Below, piece after piece: positions 27,433 to 37,261 of a stretch of DNA of 64,000 bases (position 1 is its first letter; every line of letters starts with the position of its first letter). The DNA is from Methylobacillus caricis (GTDB lineage: Bacteria; Pseudomonadota; Gammaproteobacteria; Burkholderiales; Methylophilaceae). The notes beneath the pieces are model-generated. The model was given only the letters and a program-made list of their open reading frames with translations, had not been told where the DNA came from and did not search any database. The stretch spans positions 1,302,001-1,366,000 of the forward strand of contig NZ_JAJAVD010000001.1 of assembly GCF_020532705.1 (NCBI RefSeq), given 5' to 3'. A program made the position numbers and the translations under genes.

Positions 27433-27457
27433 TAAAGCAGAGCAATAAACTCCTGCT

Positions 27458-27703
27458 TTAAGGCCCTGTACCACCGCCTGTACCACCGCCTGTACCACCG
27501 CCTGTACCACCGCCTGTGCCAGTGGTGCCTGTGCCAGTTGGGTTGGTGCCAGCGGGATTACCAGTTGGATCGGTACCTGTAGGATCAGCACCTGTCGTTC
27601 CAGTACCTGTCGCACCTGCGACTACAAAGTTGTTGTCAGACATTTCTGCTGTTGCGGGGAATGCTGCTGTTAGCGCCAGTACCACAAGTAGATTTGCTCT
27701 CAT
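27458..27703 (-). CDS. Short Gly/Thr-rich repeat protein with signal peptide
   Basis: 81-residue secreted protein; ATG at 27703 chosen because GGAG lies 9 bp upstream. Signal peptide about 1-20 (ATAEMSD). The mature part is low complexity: T-G-T and D-P-T-G repeats, then GGGT repeated, ending GP. The C-terminal half is encoded by a tandem 12-bp repeat (ACCACCGCCTGT on the plus strand, about four copies at 27470-27517). No family recognised; the repeat number could vary between strains. Confidence 0.5.
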   Translation of the reverse strand: MRANLLVVLALTAAFPATAEMSDNNFVVAGATGTGTTGADPTGTDPTGNPAGTNPTGTGTTGTGGGTGGGTGGGTGGGTGP

Positions 27704-28099
27704 GTTCACCTTCTCCTTTAATGATTAAATAAAGTGCAAGGGAAATTCTTTTAAGGCGGGGTCTATGGTCGGGTTAGACGCTTTTTAGGAAGCATCTTAA
27801 TGTACGAACAAGTTTTTGGAGAAAAGTTTAATAAAAACTTAAAGGGGTAAACGAACAGAGAATGGTTGTTGATGAGCTGCTACCCGTGCAATGCAGCAGA
27901 GTTCAGAACGTACAAGCAAAACATAGTCCAACAAAAAATCAAGCATATGTGCAGCAATGGCAAGAAGATTCCGTTCATAGCGAACCTCGTCATGAAGTAC
28001 ACCAGACATTGACGAAGACTTTGCAAGAGCCCGCGCGCTTATCGGCCCAATCCCTGTTGCACTATTACGGCATAATGATCAATGTTGAAATAGCCATGC
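27704..28099. other. 396-bp stretch with no convincing gene
   Basis: An AT-rich region upstream of the Gly/Thr-rich gene, which presumably holds its promoter. A plus-strand reading frame (27862-28110) has no recognisable family and runs into the cyclase gene on the other strand; I do not accept it as a gene. No terminator was recognised. Confidence 0.5.
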
Positions 28100-29353
28100 T
28101 TACTGCCTAATGCGTTTGGCCTTGAGCAAATAAGCCTCTACATATCCCTTGCCTTTGACGTCAATGAGCCCTCTTGACTCAAACAGATAGTCATCTTTCA
28201 ATAAATGATACGTCGCCGCTGAAACCTGGATTTCATTCGGTAAGCCTGTATGCTCCATCCGACTTGCCACATTGACGGCATCACCCCATAAATCGTAACT
28301 AAAACGTGTGTTACCAATAATACCGGCAACCACAGGGCCACTATTGATACCAATGCGCATGGCAAAAGACTGGCCCAGCGTTTTGGAAAGATCGGCTATC
28401 ACTTCAGGCACTTCAAGTGCCATGTCAGCAATAACATGGGCATGATCAGGCCTGGCGTCAGGAGCACCCGCAATCACCATGTAGGCATCCCCTATCGTCT
28501 TGATTTTCTCTACTCCATACTTCTCAGCCAGTTGATCAAATCTTAGAAATACCATATTCAGCAAGTCAACCACTTCAGCAGGAGGCAAATCAGCCGACAT
28601 CCGTGTGAAATCAACCAGATCCGCAAACATGATAGTTACAGCATCATGGCTGTCGGCTATTCGCTGATTGCCGCCTCGCAACCTGTCGGCAACAGCCCCT
28701 GGCAAAATGCTGCGCAACAATTGGTCGGAACGCGCCTGCTCCAGTGCAAGTGCTTCCATGGCCTTAGATTTTTGCGACTGAAAATATCGCATGGCGATAT
28801 AAAGTATGGTGGCAACGCCCGCCATATTAATCACAAAAAATCCATTTTTTAGATGCTCGGGGATAGGTAATGCATGATCCGCAAACAAAGCGTTCAAATA
28901 CCAAGATATGGCGGCAAGCGCTGTAAACAGCAAGAACCACGGAGTAGATTGCTTTGTCCCCAGGATCATCAGTGCGCCGACCGGTGAAAGGATTGCCCAG
29001 AAAGCCACGCCACTTGAAGCCTGGAACCCGCCAATGACCCATTGCATGAAAAACGGGATGACCAGCAACATCACCAGTTGGGTGAAGGTAAATGAATCAA
29101 AACGCTTCAGGCGGTAGAAAATCAACAGGCTGCTGTAGGAAATGATGATGTAGACATAAGGGATTGCGGCCATGAACGCATAGCCTTCTCCCAGGCTGGA
29201 CAAGGCAAATATCCAGAACACGCACACCAGGCTTTCGGCAAGTACCAGGAACGACAATATAACTGTCCCCAGCACCACGGTAGAGTCGGTGCCAAAAGCA
29301 TTCCCCAATAAAGGCCGCAGGAACCGCATCAAATAACGGTCAATTTGAAGCAT
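28100..29353 (-). CDS. Membrane class III adenylate cyclase
   Basis: 417-residue protein with about six membrane helices in the first 190 residues and a cytoplasmic class III cyclase domain (about 225-415). Metal-binding Asp residues are in IMFADLVDFTRMS and KTIGDAYMVIAGAPD. The Lys before TIGDAYM and the Asp in SYDLWGDAVNVASRM form the adenine-specifying pair, so cAMP is the likely product. The catalytic Asn/Arg are in the latter motif (NVASRM). The domain lacks a separate HAMP. Expression and stimulus cannot be read from sequence. Confidence 0.88.
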   Translation of the reverse strand: MLQIDRYLMRFLRPLLGNAFGTDSTVVLGTVILSFLVLAESLVCVFWIFALSSLGEGYAFMAAIPYVYIIISYSSLLIFYRLKRFDSFTFTQLVMLLVIPFFMQWVIGGFQASSGVAFWAILSPVGALMILGTKQSTPWFLLFTALAAISWYLNALFADHALPIPEHLKNGFFVINMAGVATILYIAMRYFQSQKSKAMEALALEQARSDQLLRSILPGAVADRLRGGNQRIADSHDAVTIMFADLVDFTRMSADLPPAEVVDLLNMVFLRFDQLAEKYGVEKIKTIGDAYMVIAGAPDARPDHAHVIADMALEVPEVIADLSKTLGQSFAMRIGINSGPVVAGIIGNTRFSYDLWGDAVNVASRMEHTGLPNEIQVSAATYHLLKDDYLFESRGLIDVKGKGYVEAYLLKAKRIRQ

Positions 29354-29493
29354 TGAATGTTCTCTTTTTTTATTTTAATCATGCCACTAATCATCACAAT
29401 ATATATGAAGCCTTGGCCATAAGCCATATCTTTACTCCACATATAGCTGCTCAAAGCACTGGCTGTTGATTAGCGAATTGAGGTAGAATCTTG

Positions 29494-29594
29494 TCTGGCG
29501 GGCCTCCCCGCATTGCAAAGTAGCCAACCTGGTCAGGTCCGGAAGGAAGCAGCCACAACTATTGAAGCAAGTGCCGGGGGTTTGGCTCGCCTCT
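29494..29594 (+). ncRNA. ffs: SRP 4.5S RNA (small bacterial form)
   Basis: About 100-nt RNA with the conserved SRP apical sequence: GGTCAGGTCCGGAAGGAAGCAGCC is present at 29531-29554. The ends pair GGCGGGCC (29497-29504) with GGCTCGCC (29584-29591), and the helix with bulges continues inward. It binds Ffh and targets membrane proteins. It stands upstream of dnaX, as in many proteobacteria. Confidence 0.93.
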
Positions 29595-29745
29595 TAAGAT
29601 ACTGACTTACTGATGGATTTCTAATTCATCAGTACTGCTTTAGGCCTAAACGTTTTGTTTCCGGCTTTACTCTGCAGGGAGTAACTTTGGGCCCGAAACT
29701 ATGCAGATCCACATAACGCATGACACCCATTGAGTTTACAAGCCC

Positions 29746-31542
29746 ATGAGCTATCAGGTTCTTGCCCGAAAATGGCGCCCCAAATCGTTTGATGCGCTCG
29801 TAGGTCAAGAGCATGTCGTACGTGCACTCAGTAATGCCCTTGAGCAACAACGCCTGCATCATGCCTATCTGTTTACTGGTACACGTGGCGTAGGCAAGAC
29901 TACCCTCTCCCGCATCCTGGCTAAATCACTGAATTGCGAAACCGGCATCACAGCAAGCCCTTGCGGCATATGTGCAGCATGCATTGCAATCGACAAAGGC
30001 AGTTTTATTGACTACGTGGAAATGGATGCCGCTTCCAATCGTGGTGTGGAGGACATGACTTCGCTGTTGGAGAAAGCGGTCTATGCCCCTACGCAAGGCC
30101 GCTACAAAGTCTATATGCTGGATGAGGTGCATCAACTGACAGGACATGCCTTCAATGCCATGCTGAAAACACTGGAGGAGCCACCTGAGCATGTCAAATT
30201 CATCTTGGCAACAACCGATCCTCAGAAAGTCCCGGTCACAATCCTTTCACGTTGCCTGCAGTTTAATCTGCGCCAAATGTCCAGTAGCAGCATCACTGAG
30301 CATTTGCAGCACGTACTCGCGCAAGAAAGCATTCCCTCAGAATCTGTTGCCCTGCAATTGATTGCCCGCTCTGCCAATGGCAGCATGCGAGACGCGCTTT
30401 CACTCCTGGATCAGGCCATTGCCTATGGTGGGAACAGCGTGAATGAAAAAGAGGTACGCGCCATGCTAGGCGCTATAGACCAGAGTTACCTATTTGACTT
30501 GCTTAACGCGCTGATTGACCATGATGGTACTTCGCTCTTGAGCCAGGCACATGCCATGGAGCAACGCGCCATCTCGTTTGATGCCGCACTTAACGACCTC
30601 GCCAACCTGCTGCACCAGGTCGCCATTGCCCAGGCCGTGCCTGAAAGCATTGCCAACGATTATCCAGAACGCACTGCCCTGCTTGATCTTGCTGCAAAAC
30701 TTGGGGCAGAGGAATTGCAGCTCTATTACCAGATCACCCTGTTGGCTCGTCGGGATCTTGGGCTGGCGCCAGATGAGTTTGCCGGATTTACCATGGCACT
30801 GCTGCGCATGCTGGCTTTCAACCCTGGTGAACAGAAAACATCTGCTCGAACTCACACTCCAATCAATCGCACCACTACAGAATCTTCAGAAACAAAGCGT
30901 GATGCCAGTGCGGCTCTGTCTATAGGAAAAAGCACGCATGGGGTAAAACACGCCCCTTCTCCTGTTGAGCCTTCAGTAGTCGCTGAGCCGCTACAGACAG
31001 CGGAAGCATCTCTAACACCTGTTTTCACTACGGCAATTGAAGACGGGCCTGCTTCCCAACAGCATGCTAGCGTTTATAAAGAAGAGGCTCAGGAGCGCGA
31101 GCATATTAATGCTGGGTTGCCTAGCCAGCCGGCTGCAGAGGCTCAACCTCCATCAATCGCCAGAAGCTTTGATGGCAACTGGCGTACCCTGGTTGACCGC
31201 CTGAAGCTGGGATTGGCGCGTGCATTGGCACAAAACTGTGAATTGTCACACTTCGATGAACAGCAGATTGCACTTTCTGTTCCCCCATCCCAGAAACACC
31301 TGTTAGGCATGGGATATGAAGAGAAACTGCAAGCAGCAGTAGAGCAGCATTTTGGCAGAAAAGTGAAACTGCAATTTGCGGTTGGGGGCAGCGGAAATAC
31401 GCCAGCTCAACAGATAAGCCAGGAAAAAGCAGCATTGCAATCTGATGCAGAAGACGCGATCAACAACGACGGGTTTGTACAGGCTCTGGTAAAAGACTTC
31501 GGCGCTCATATTATCCCGTCCAGCATTAAACCCCTTCAATAA
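29746..31542 (+). CDS. dnaX: DNA polymerase III subunits gamma/tau
   Basis: Clamp-loader ATPase of 598 residues. The N-terminal AAA+ region has Walker A HAYLFTGTRGVGKTTLSRIL, a Cys4-type zinc site (NCETG...CGICAAC), Walker B YMLDEVHQLTGHAFNAML and sensor-1 FILATTDPQKVPVTILSRC. A Pro/Ala/Thr-rich linker (about 365-475) precedes the tau-specific C-terminal domain (about 480-598), which binds the polymerase core and DnaB. I find no A-AAA-AAG slippery heptamer in the usual place, so gamma may not be made by frameshifting. First gene of dnaX-ybaB-recR. Confidence 0.96.
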   Translation: MSYQVLARKWRPKSFDALVGQEHVVRALSNALEQQRLHHAYLFTGTRGVGKTTLSRILAKSLNCETGITASPCGICAACIAIDKGSFIDYVEMDAASNRGVEDMTSLLEKAVYAPTQGRYKVYMLDEVHQLTGHAFNAMLKTLEEPPEHVKFILATTDPQKVPVTILSRCLQFNLRQMSSSSITEHLQHVLAQESIPSESVALQLIARSANGSMRDALSLLDQAIAYGGNSVNEKEVRAMLGAIDQSYLFDLLNALIDHDGTSLLSQAHAMEQRAISFDAALNDLANLLHQVAIAQAVPESIANDYPERTALLDLAAKLGAEELQLYYQITLLARRDLGLAPDEFAGFTMALLRMLAFNPGEQKTSARTHTPINRTTTESSETKRDASAALSIGKSTHGVKHAPSPVEPSVVAEPLQTAEASLTPVFTTAIEDGPASQQHASVYKEEAQEREHINAGLPSQPAAEAQPPSIARSFDGNWRTLVDRLKLGLARALAQNCELSHFDEQQIALSVPPSQKHLLGMGYEEKLQAAVEQHFGRKVKLQFAVGGSGNTPAQQISQEKAALQSDAEDAINNDGFVQALVKDFGAHIIPSSIKPLQ

Positions 31543-31569
31543 ACTCAATCTAGTTAAAGGAATAAAGAC

Positions 31570-31896
31570 ATGATGAAAGGCGGCTTGGGCAACCTGATGA
31601 AACAGGCCCAGCAAATGCAGGACAATATGAAGCGCGCCCAGGAGGAACTGGCCAATGTAGAGGTTGAAGGGCAATCTGGATCAGGCTTGGTCAAGATAGT
31701 GATGACCTGCCGTAATGAAGTGCGCCGTGTCAGTATTGATGACAGCCTGATAAGCGATGACAAAGACATGCTGGAGGACCTGATTGCAACTGCATTCAAT
31801 GATGCTGTACGCAAGGCGGAAGCCACATCGCAGGAGCGTATGAGCGGCTTGATGGCCGGCATGCCTATCCCTCCAGGCATGAAACTCCCTTTTTAG
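31570..31896 (+). CDS. ybaB: YbaB/EbfC nucleoid-associated protein
   Basis: 108-residue DNA-binding protein of the YbaB/EbfC family that forms dimers and coats DNA. Family blocks: [22 protein letters not shown] at the N-terminus and the central [22 protein letters not shown]. The usual position between dnaX and recR is kept. SD AAAGG lies about 7 bp upstream of the first ATG; a second ATG follows directly. Confidence 0.95.
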   Translation: MMKGGLGNLMKQAQQMQDNMKRAQEELANVEVEGQSGSGLVKIVMTCRNEVRRVSIDDSLISDDKDMLEDLIATAFNDAVRKAEATSQERMSGLMAGMPIPPGMKLPF

Positions 31897-31913
31897 TAAG
31901 GTTAATTACGTTC

Positions 31914-32513
31914 ATGCGCAACCCGCCTGCCCTGGAGCAATTGGTCGAAGCCCTGCGTTGCTTGCCAGGTGTCGGACCAAAATCAGCATTGCGTATGGCC
32001 TATCACTTGCTGCAACGTGATCGCAAAGGAGCTGGGTTATTAGCGCAATCGCTGGACCAGGCACTTCAGGTGGTCAGCCATTGCAACCTGTGCAATAACT
32101 TTAGTGAACACCCCATCTGCCCCCTGTGCGCATCTGAGAACCGCGATAAATCATTGCTCTGTGTTGTGGAGATGCCCAGCGACCTGATGATGCTGGAGCA
32201 AACCCACTCATATCAGGGTATGTACTTTGTGCTGATGGGGCGCCTGTCTCCGCTGGATGGCATAGGCCCGCGGGATATTCATCTGGATAAATTGATCAAG
32301 CGCGCGCAAGACGGATATACAGAGGAAGTCATACTCGCCACCAACTACACGGTTGAAGGTGAAGCAACAGCACATTACGTCAGTGAGTTGCTGCGCTCAC
32401 GAGGATTAAAAGTCAGCAGGATAGCCAGAGGGCTACCCATGGGTGGGGAAATTGAGCATGTAGACAGCGGCACACTTGCCCAAGCCATGCTTGAACGTCG
32501 CAGCGTACGCTAA
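31914..32513 (+). CDS. recR: Recombination mediator RecR
   Basis: 199-residue RecR of the RecFOR pathway, which loads RecA on gapped DNA. The helix-hairpin-helix is in [18 protein letters not shown] four-Cys zinc finger is present ([16 protein letters not shown]), followed by the Toprim domain ([13 protein letters not shown] with the acidic residue, and [11 protein letters not shown]). The C-terminal Walker-like element [11 protein letters not shown] is intact. It starts 17 bp after ybaB and completes the dnaX operon. Confidence 0.96.
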   Translation: MRNPPALEQLVEALRCLPGVGPKSALRMAYHLLQRDRKGAGLLAQSLDQALQVVSHCNLCNNFSEHPICPLCASENRDKSLLCVVEMPSDLMMLEQTHSYQGMYFVLMGRLSPLDGIGPRDIHLDKLIKRAQDGYTEEVILATNYTVEGEATAHYVSELLRSRGLKVSRIARGLPMGGEIEHVDSGTLAQAMLERRSVR

Positions 32514-32566
32514 ATATATCCTGTCCTGAATGCACTGCGACAGATAGCGCCAGGCTAATAGAAAAC

Positions 32567-33253
32567 TTATATCAGCGAGCGCTCTGCAATAAGTGAACGC
32601 CAGCAGGAAAGTGCAGGAATAATCTCCAGCGGAGAATCAACAGCATAATCTGCCCCCCATTCGAGTGGCCTGTCAGCTTCATCAAGATAACCATACAAGG
32701 CAACAACCGTAGGCATGCCTGCAGCATGCCCAGCCTGTATATCGCGCTCGGCATCCCCTATATAAATACATGCATCTGGCTTCACGCCTCCCCGCTCGCA
32801 TGCCATGAGCATGGAGTCAGGATAAGGCTTAGGGAGCGAGACATCATCAGCGCAGACCAGGCATGCAAGACGTTGTTCAAGGTTTAACGCAGCGATCAAA
32901 GGCTCGGAAAAACGCCTGGGCTTGTTCGTTACAACACCCCACCGCAACCCTGACTGCTCTATCTCGGCCAACACTTCACCCATACCATTAAACAGGCTGG
33001 GCGCAGTAACAAAGACTTCGTCATAAAGCGCGAGATACTCTTCCCGCATGGCATTGAAATCCTCATCAGCTGGTGTGAGTCCAAAACCGATACCAAGCAA
33101 CCCTTTTGATCCATGGGAAGCATAAGGCCGTATAACCGCCTGATCCAACTCAGGCAGGCCATGACACTGACGTTGTATATTGAGGGCCAGTCCCAAGTCA
33201 GGCGCTGTATCAGCAAGCGTGCCATCAAGGTCAAACAGAACCAATTGACTCAT
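32567..33253 (-). CDS. gph: Phosphoglycolate phosphatase
   Basis: HAD-superfamily phosphatase of 228 residues; the family removes phosphate from 2-phosphoglycolate formed during DNA repair. The nucleophile motif is LFDLDGTLADTAPDL. Other motifs are WGVVTNKPRRF (motif II/III), and the later KPYPDSM and YIGDAERDIQAGHAAGM (acidic motif IV). The cap domain is at about 18-85. It begins 3 bp after the ubiG stop, suggesting one transcript with ubiG and the upstream amidohydrolase. Confidence 0.9.
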   Translation of the reverse strand: MSQLVLFDLDGTLADTAPDLGLALNIQRQCHGLPELDQAVIRPYASHGSKGLLGIGFGLTPADEDFNAMREEYLALYDEVFVTAPSLFNGMGEVLAEIEQSGLRWGVVTNKPRRFSEPLIAALNLEQRLACLVCADDVSLPKPYPDSMLMACERGGVKPDACIYIGDAERDIQAGHAAGMPTVVALYGYLDEADRPLEWGADYAVDSPLEIIPALSCWRSLIAERSLI

Positions 33254-33256
33254 CGC

Positions 33257-33976
33257 TTATTTCACGGTCTGCAGGATGTAATTGACGGAAACATCGTCAT
33301 TCAGTTTGTACACCTTGGTCAGCGGGTTGTAGCCCAGGCCCTTGAAACCAATAACATCGAGTCCTGCGGCGCGCACCCACGATGAGAGCTCTGACGGCTT
33401 GATGAACTTGGCATACTCATGGGTGCCGCGCGGCAGCATATTCAAGACATACTCAGCGCCAACAACGGCGAACAGATAGGCCTTGGGGTTACGGTTGATG
33501 GTAGAAAAAAACACCTTTCCGCCCGGTTTGACCAAATTGGCACATGCCCTTACGACTGCTGCAGGATCGGGTACATGCTCCAGCATTTCCATGCAGGTTA
33601 CTACATCAAAACTCTCAGGGGCTTCATTGGCCAAGTCTTCCACCGAAATCAACCGGTAATCAACCTTCACGCCACTTTCATAACGATGCAGCTGCGCGAC
33701 CTTTAGCGCTTTCTCCCCCAGGTCTATCCCCGTCACATCAGCACCACGCTCGCTCATGGACTCGGAAAGAATACCGCCACCACACCCTACATCCAGCACT
33801 TTTTTACCAGAAAGTGACGCATGGCTATCGATATAATCAAGTCTGAGAGGATTAATCTCATGCAAAGGCTTGAATTCACTATTCTTATCCCACCACTTAT
33901 GTGCCAGGTCAGCAAACTTCTGCAACTCAGACTGATCTACATTCAGGCCCTGTGCTGACTCAATTGGGTTTGCCAT
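33257..33976 (-). CDS. ubiG: Ubiquinone biosynthesis O-methyltransferase UbiG
   Basis: 239-residue SAM-dependent methyltransferase that performs both O-methylations in ubiquinone synthesis. The N-terminal signature [22 protein letters not shown] is diagnostic. The SAM-binding motif is [12 protein letters not shown], followed by [17 protein letters not shown] and [11 protein letters not shown]. Its start overlaps the end of the amidohydrolase gene by 34 bp. It supplies quinone to the bo-type oxidase found elsewhere in the window. Confidence 0.95.
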   Translation of the reverse strand: MANPIESAQGLNVDQSELQKFADLAHKWWDKNSEFKPLHEINPLRLDYIDSHASLSGKKVLDVGCGGGILSESMSERGADVTGIDLGEKALKVAQLHRYESGVKVDYRLISVEDLANEAPESFDVVTCMEMLEHVPDPAAVVRACANLVKPGGKVFFSTINRNPKAYLFAVVGAEYVLNMLPRGTHEYAKFIKPSELSSWVRAAGLDVIGFKGLGYNPLTKVYKLNDDVSVNYILQTVK

Positions 33977-35319
33977 ACGGTACTGATCTCCTTTAATTCT
34001 GCAGGCTCAATATTGGCATAAATGCCATCCTGTCCTTCAAGCTTTTGATATCTTAACTCACCTGCCACCCACACATGGCTGACATGCTCACGCCCCAAGC
34101 TATACACCAGATGTGAAACAGGATTAAAGCAGGGTTGCACTTCATTGGCCGACACTTTGACTGCAACAATATCCGCAAATTTACCAATTTCCAGAGAACC
34201 TACATTGTTCTCCTGCCCTAAAGCCCTGGCAGCATTGATTGTTGCCATTTCCAAAGCCTGTGCGGCCGGCACTGCTGATGCATCACCACTGATGCCTTTT
34301 GCCAGCAATGCTGCCAAACGCATCTCGGCAAACATATCCTGGCGGTTATTGCTTGCTGCTCCATCCGTTCCTATCCCGACATTCACCCCCGCATTCAATA
34401 AACCTGCCACTGGGGCTATACCGTTTGCCAGCTTGAGATTGGATGCCGGGCAATGAGCAATATGACAGCCATAACTCGCCAAGACAGACATTTCTTCCAG
34501 CTCAAGATGCACTCCATGCGCGGCAATCAGGTTAGGCCCCAATAATCCAAGCTGCTCCAGACGCTGCAATGGGCGCATGCCATACTTGGCCAGGCTTTGC
34601 GCTATCTCCTCGCGGCTTTCATGCAGATGTGTATGGATATTCAGACCTAGTTGTTCTGCATAGGTAATGATATTGACGAACGTCTTGTCTTCAACCGTAT
34701 AAGGTGCATGAGGCGCAAGGCTGGCACTGATCAATGGATTGTCTCGCCAACTATCCCTGGCTTCCAGCCCCTTCTGCAAATAATCTTCGGCATCATTTGC
34801 ATAAGTGGTAGCAAACTCCATCACCACCAGGCCTACATTGGCGCGTATTCCAGCTTGCATGGCGGCTTCCGAGATAGCTCGCGGGAAAAAATACATGTCG
34901 TTGAAAAAAGTGGTTCCACCGGCCAGCATTTCAGCACACCCCAACAGCGTGCCATCGTGCACAAACGATGGCGAGACAAACTGTTTTTCTGTTGGCCAGA
35001 TATGGTGCTGTAACCAGCTCATTAACGGCAAATCATCTGCCAGACCTCGCATCAATGTCATTGCACCGTGCGTATGCAAATTAATCAATCCTGGAATCAG
35101 GACATGCTCATCCAGCCTAATAACTTGCAAGGCAGCATAACCTTGCCTAGCCTGCTCAGTCGGCAGGATGTCGATGATAACGCCCTGATCAATAATGACC
35201 GTAGCAAATTCAAAGTATGCGCCACTTGGTACGGCAGGTACTACCCAGCGTGCTTCTATCGCTGCCTGTACCTTGATCGGGGAATTCTGCCTTGAATTAT
35301 TCTGGTGATTTGTATTCAT
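33943..35319 (-). CDS. mtaD: MTA/SAH deaminase-type amidohydrolase
   Basis: Metal-dependent amidohydrolase (TRZ/ATZ class) of 458 residues. The motif [16 protein letters not shown] holds the two metal His, and HTHLHES and [12 protein letters not shown] the later ligands. The catalytic Asp is in [16 protein letters not shown]. Known relatives deaminate S-adenosylhomocysteine and methylthioadenosine, often with ubiG next door. The start at 35319 was chosen because the longer frame would run through the ompA terminator hairpin. It overlaps ubiG by 34 bp. Confidence 0.87.
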   Translation of the reverse strand: MNTNHQNNSRQNSPIKVQAAIEARWVVPAVPSGAYFEFATVIIDQGVIIDILPTEQARQGYAALQVIRLDEHVLIPGLINLHTHGAMTLMRGLADDLPLMSWLQHHIWPTEKQFVSPSFVHDGTLLGCAEMLAGGTTFFNDMYFFPRAISEAAMQAGIRANVGLVVMEFATTYANDAEDYLQKGLEARDSWRDNPLISASLAPHAPYTVEDKTFVNIITYAEQLGLNIHTHLHESREEIAQSLAKYGMRPLQRLEQLGLLGPNLIAAHGVHLELEEMSVLASYGCHIAHCPASNLKLANGIAPVAGLLNAGVNVGIGTDGAASNNRQDMFAEMRLAALLAKGISGDASAVPAAQALEMATINAARALGQENNVGSLEIGKFADIVAVKVSANEVQPCFNPVSHLVYSLGREHVSHVWVAGELRYQKLEGQDGIYANIEPAELKEISTVWQTQLSQHRA

Positions 35320-35333
35320 CTGATTAACAACAT

Positions 35334-35361
35334 AAAAAAGCCCCGCAAAGCGGGGCTTTTT
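35334..35361 (-). terminator. Terminator between ompA and the amidohydrolase gene
   Basis: Stem AAAAAAGCCCCGC / GCGGGGCTTTTT with a 3-nt loop, followed on the minus strand by a T tract. It lies 17 bp past the ompA stop on the minus strand and ends ompA transcription before the downstream gene. Confidence 0.88.
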
Positions 35362-35377
35362 CAACGGCAGCGATTAA

Positions 35378-36469
35378 TTATTCGCCAGCACGTTGTACTT
35401 CAATTTCAACTATTACACGGCGGTTAGGCTGCAGGCATTCAATAGCCTGCTTGCCACGTACACCAGTGCACTCAGCAACAGGCTCGGACTCGCCCTTGCC
35501 AACTGCATGCAGGCGGCTTTCTTCAATACCTTGTGAAATCAAGTATTTCTTGACTGTATTGGCACGACGCTCAGAAAGCTTCTGGTTGTAAGATGCATCA
35601 CCAATGCGGTCAGTATGACCGGTGATCAGTACCAGCTCAACTTCTGGATGAGCCTTCATCTTTTCAACAACATCATTATTCAGAGCAGTCTTGCCTTCTT
35701 CTTTCAGGTTATCTTTATCGAAACCGAACAGAACTTCAGAAGACAGGGTCACCTTCTCAAACGCTGGCTCAGCTGGACCAACTGGGGCTGGTGCTGGTTC
35801 AGCAACTGGTTCTGGAGCTGGCTCTACAGCGGCAACTGGCTCTGGAGTTGGCTCTACAACTGGCGCTGGCTTAGGAGCACCGAAGCGGAAGATAGCACCC
35901 AAGTTCAGATAAGTGTTACCAACGGTGTGTGAACTGATATCGCCACTTGAACCTGCAAACTCAGCACGGCTCCAAACATGGCGCAAGTCAGCTTGCAAAC
36001 CGAAAGATTCATTGAACAGGTACTGTGCACCAAAGCCCACGTTTGCCATCCATGAAGTTTTCTTGTCACCAAGGTCGGCGCCGGCAGCGTTAGTGTAATC
36101 AACATTATTGCGTGCTGCACCTACACCAGCCAGCAAGAATGGACGGAACTTGTCACGACTGAACAGATACAAGGCATCTACACCAAACAGCGTCTGGCGG
36201 TATTTACCACTCACACCGTCAAGGTCGTTATCAGCACGGTTGTGGCTCAAGCCAATTTGAACATCCCAGTGCTCGCTGATTTCCTTACCAAACTTCAGGA
36301 AGCCACCTACACTACGAGGCTTGGCGTCAAGGTCACTGTCTGCATGCATGACGTTGACACCTGGCAATGCATACCAAGCACCATCGTAAGCGACTTCATC
36401 AGCTGTAGCTACAGATGCGCCAAATGCAAATGCACCTGCAATTGCTAGGCTAATCAGATTTTTTTTCAT
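35378..36469 (-). CDS. ompA: OmpA-family outer-membrane porin
   Basis: 363-residue outer-membrane protein. Signal peptide about 1-23 (ending VATADE). An eight-strand beta-barrel domain (about 24-198) carries YLFSRDKFRPFLLAGVGAARNN and ends in NLGAIFRFG. A Pro/Glu/Ala-rich periplasmic linker (about 200-242) follows. The C-terminal peptidoglycan-binding OmpA domain (about 245-363) has LFGFDKDNL, ITGHTDRIGDASYNQKLSERRANTVKKYL and LQPNRRVIVEI. Probably abundant. It is followed by a strong terminator. Confidence 0.92.
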   Translation of the reverse strand: MKKNLISLAIAGAFAFGASVATADEVAYDGAWYALPGVNVMHADSDLDAKPRSVGGFLKFGKEISEHWDVQIGLSHNRADNDLDGVSGKYRQTLFGVDALYLFSRDKFRPFLLAGVGAARNNVDYTNAAGADLGDKKTSWMANVGFGAQYLFNESFGLQADLRHVWSRAEFAGSSGDISSHTVGNTYLNLGAIFRFGAPKPAPVVEPTPEPVAAVEPAPEPVAEPAPAPVGPAEPAFEKVTLSSEVLFGFDKDNLKEEGKTALNNDVVEKMKAHPEVELVLITGHTDRIGDASYNQKLSERRANTVKKYLISQGIEESRLHAVGKGESEPVAECTGVRGKQAIECLQPNRRVIVEIEVQRAGE

Positions 36470-36550
36470 TCGATTTCACTCCTGGATGACTAACGGACGA
36501 CTAGACTATACCCAATGCATATAAACCACGCAACGTAGAAAACGCTGAAA

Positions 36551-37261
36551 TCAAACCAGATCAGCATTTTCAGCGGGTGTGTTGTTATTATGCAACACAA
36601 ATTTAAGCGCTGACACCTGTGCTTTACTCAACTTTGCAACACGGTTGAAACTCTCACAAACTGCCCCCCTGACCCCGATATAAGAGGGTTTCAGTTTCTT
36701 CAATTGTTCTATATTTTCCATTTTTAAGGAGCCTGCCAAGCCTGTTTGCAAACCATGTGCAGATTCCAGAAAATCCTGCAGCTGACATAGCGACATATGA
36801 TTCAACAAATGCCTCCCGTCCTTGCGAGCAGTATCAAGCATCACTCCAAAGAAGCCAGCTTGCCTGAGCGTTTGCACAATTTCAAAATCAGGACTCATAT
36901 CCGCCATTAGTACGGCCACGATCGAGACATTATGCTGCCTGACCACTGGCTTTAAGGCAGCAATACATTCCTGGTGTTGTGAGGCCGTACCAAAAAATCC
37001 AACCTTGACGATATCAACACCACAAGCAGCAACCGCTTTTACCGCTTCCAAGACAAGGTCAGGATCCATTGGCAGGTCTCCAATGGTTGCACTGGTAATA
37101 CGCCTTCCATCAACCGCCAGCACCGCCCCCTCAATTACACTCAAGGGCAAGGCTCCCAGAGCACCCTCCAGCGGGTTTTTCAAGTCTATGATGTCAGCTC
37201 CCGCCTCTACCGCCTGCAAGGCTTCCTCAGCATTAGTCACACTTACCAGGAGTTTGGTCAT
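36551..37261 (-). CDS. mfnB: (5-formylfuran-3-yl)methyl phosphate synthase, MfnB family
   Basis: TIM-barrel enzyme of 236 residues (formerly DUF556) that condenses glyceraldehyde-3-phosphate in methanofuran biosynthesis in archaea and methylotrophs. Family blocks: MTKLLVSVTNAEEALQAVEAG, ADIIDLKNPLEGALGALP (barrel strand with a Lys in the active site), GVDIVKVGFFG and FGVMLDTARKDGRHLLNHM. It overlaps the upstream DUF447 gene by 4 bp. This is strong evidence for a methylotroph with the H4MPT/methanofuran-linked formaldehyde oxidation route. Confidence 0.92.
   Translation of the reverse strand: MTKLLVSVTNAEEALQAVEAGADIIDLKNPLEGALGALPLSVIEGAVLAVDGRRITSATIGDLPMDPDLVLEAVKAVAACGVDIVKVGFFGTASQHQECIAALKPVVRQHNVSIVAVLMADMSPDFEIVQTLRQAGFFGVMLDTARKDGRHLLNHMSLCQLQDFLESAHGLQTGLAGSLKMENIEQLKKLKPSYIGVRGAVCESFNRVAKLSKAQVSALKFVLHNNNTPAENADLV

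Larger units (their letters stand above)
26753..27457. other. 705-bp decayed mobile-element remnant after tRNA-Ser
   Basis: No intact gene. Two short reading frames recognisable as phage protein pieces are listed separately (integrase N-terminus and late-control-D C-terminus). A 9-bp inverted repeat (CTCCATAGG at 26814-26822 / CCTATGGAG at 26836-26844) lies near the first fragment. The rest shows frequent stops in all frames and no further family I can name. I infer an old prophage deletion scar. Confidence 0.55.

Noticed and set aside
27468-27520. CRISPR-like array
   Set aside because: The repeats are contiguous 12-bp units without spacers and lie in frame within a secreted-protein gene; no cas genes are present.
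27862-28110. 82-residue ORF upstream of the adenylate cyclase end
   Set aside because: No family, no convincing RBS, and it runs into the convergent cyclase gene; not accepted.
29746-31542. Programmed frameshift site in dnaX
   Set aside because: I looked for an A-AAA-AAG heptamer with a downstream hairpin and found none; the only similar string (G-AAA-AAG near 31423) is near the 3' end and would not produce a gamma-sized product.
35319-35364. Earlier start of the MTA/SAH deaminase gene
   Set aside because: The longer frame is encoded by the terminator hairpin of ompA, so the ATG at 35319 is preferred.
35615-35932. Plus-strand ORF rich in Trp and Gly opposite ompA
   Set aside because: It is the antisense shadow of the Pro/Glu/Ala linker of OmpA; the OmpA frame is a full-length family match.
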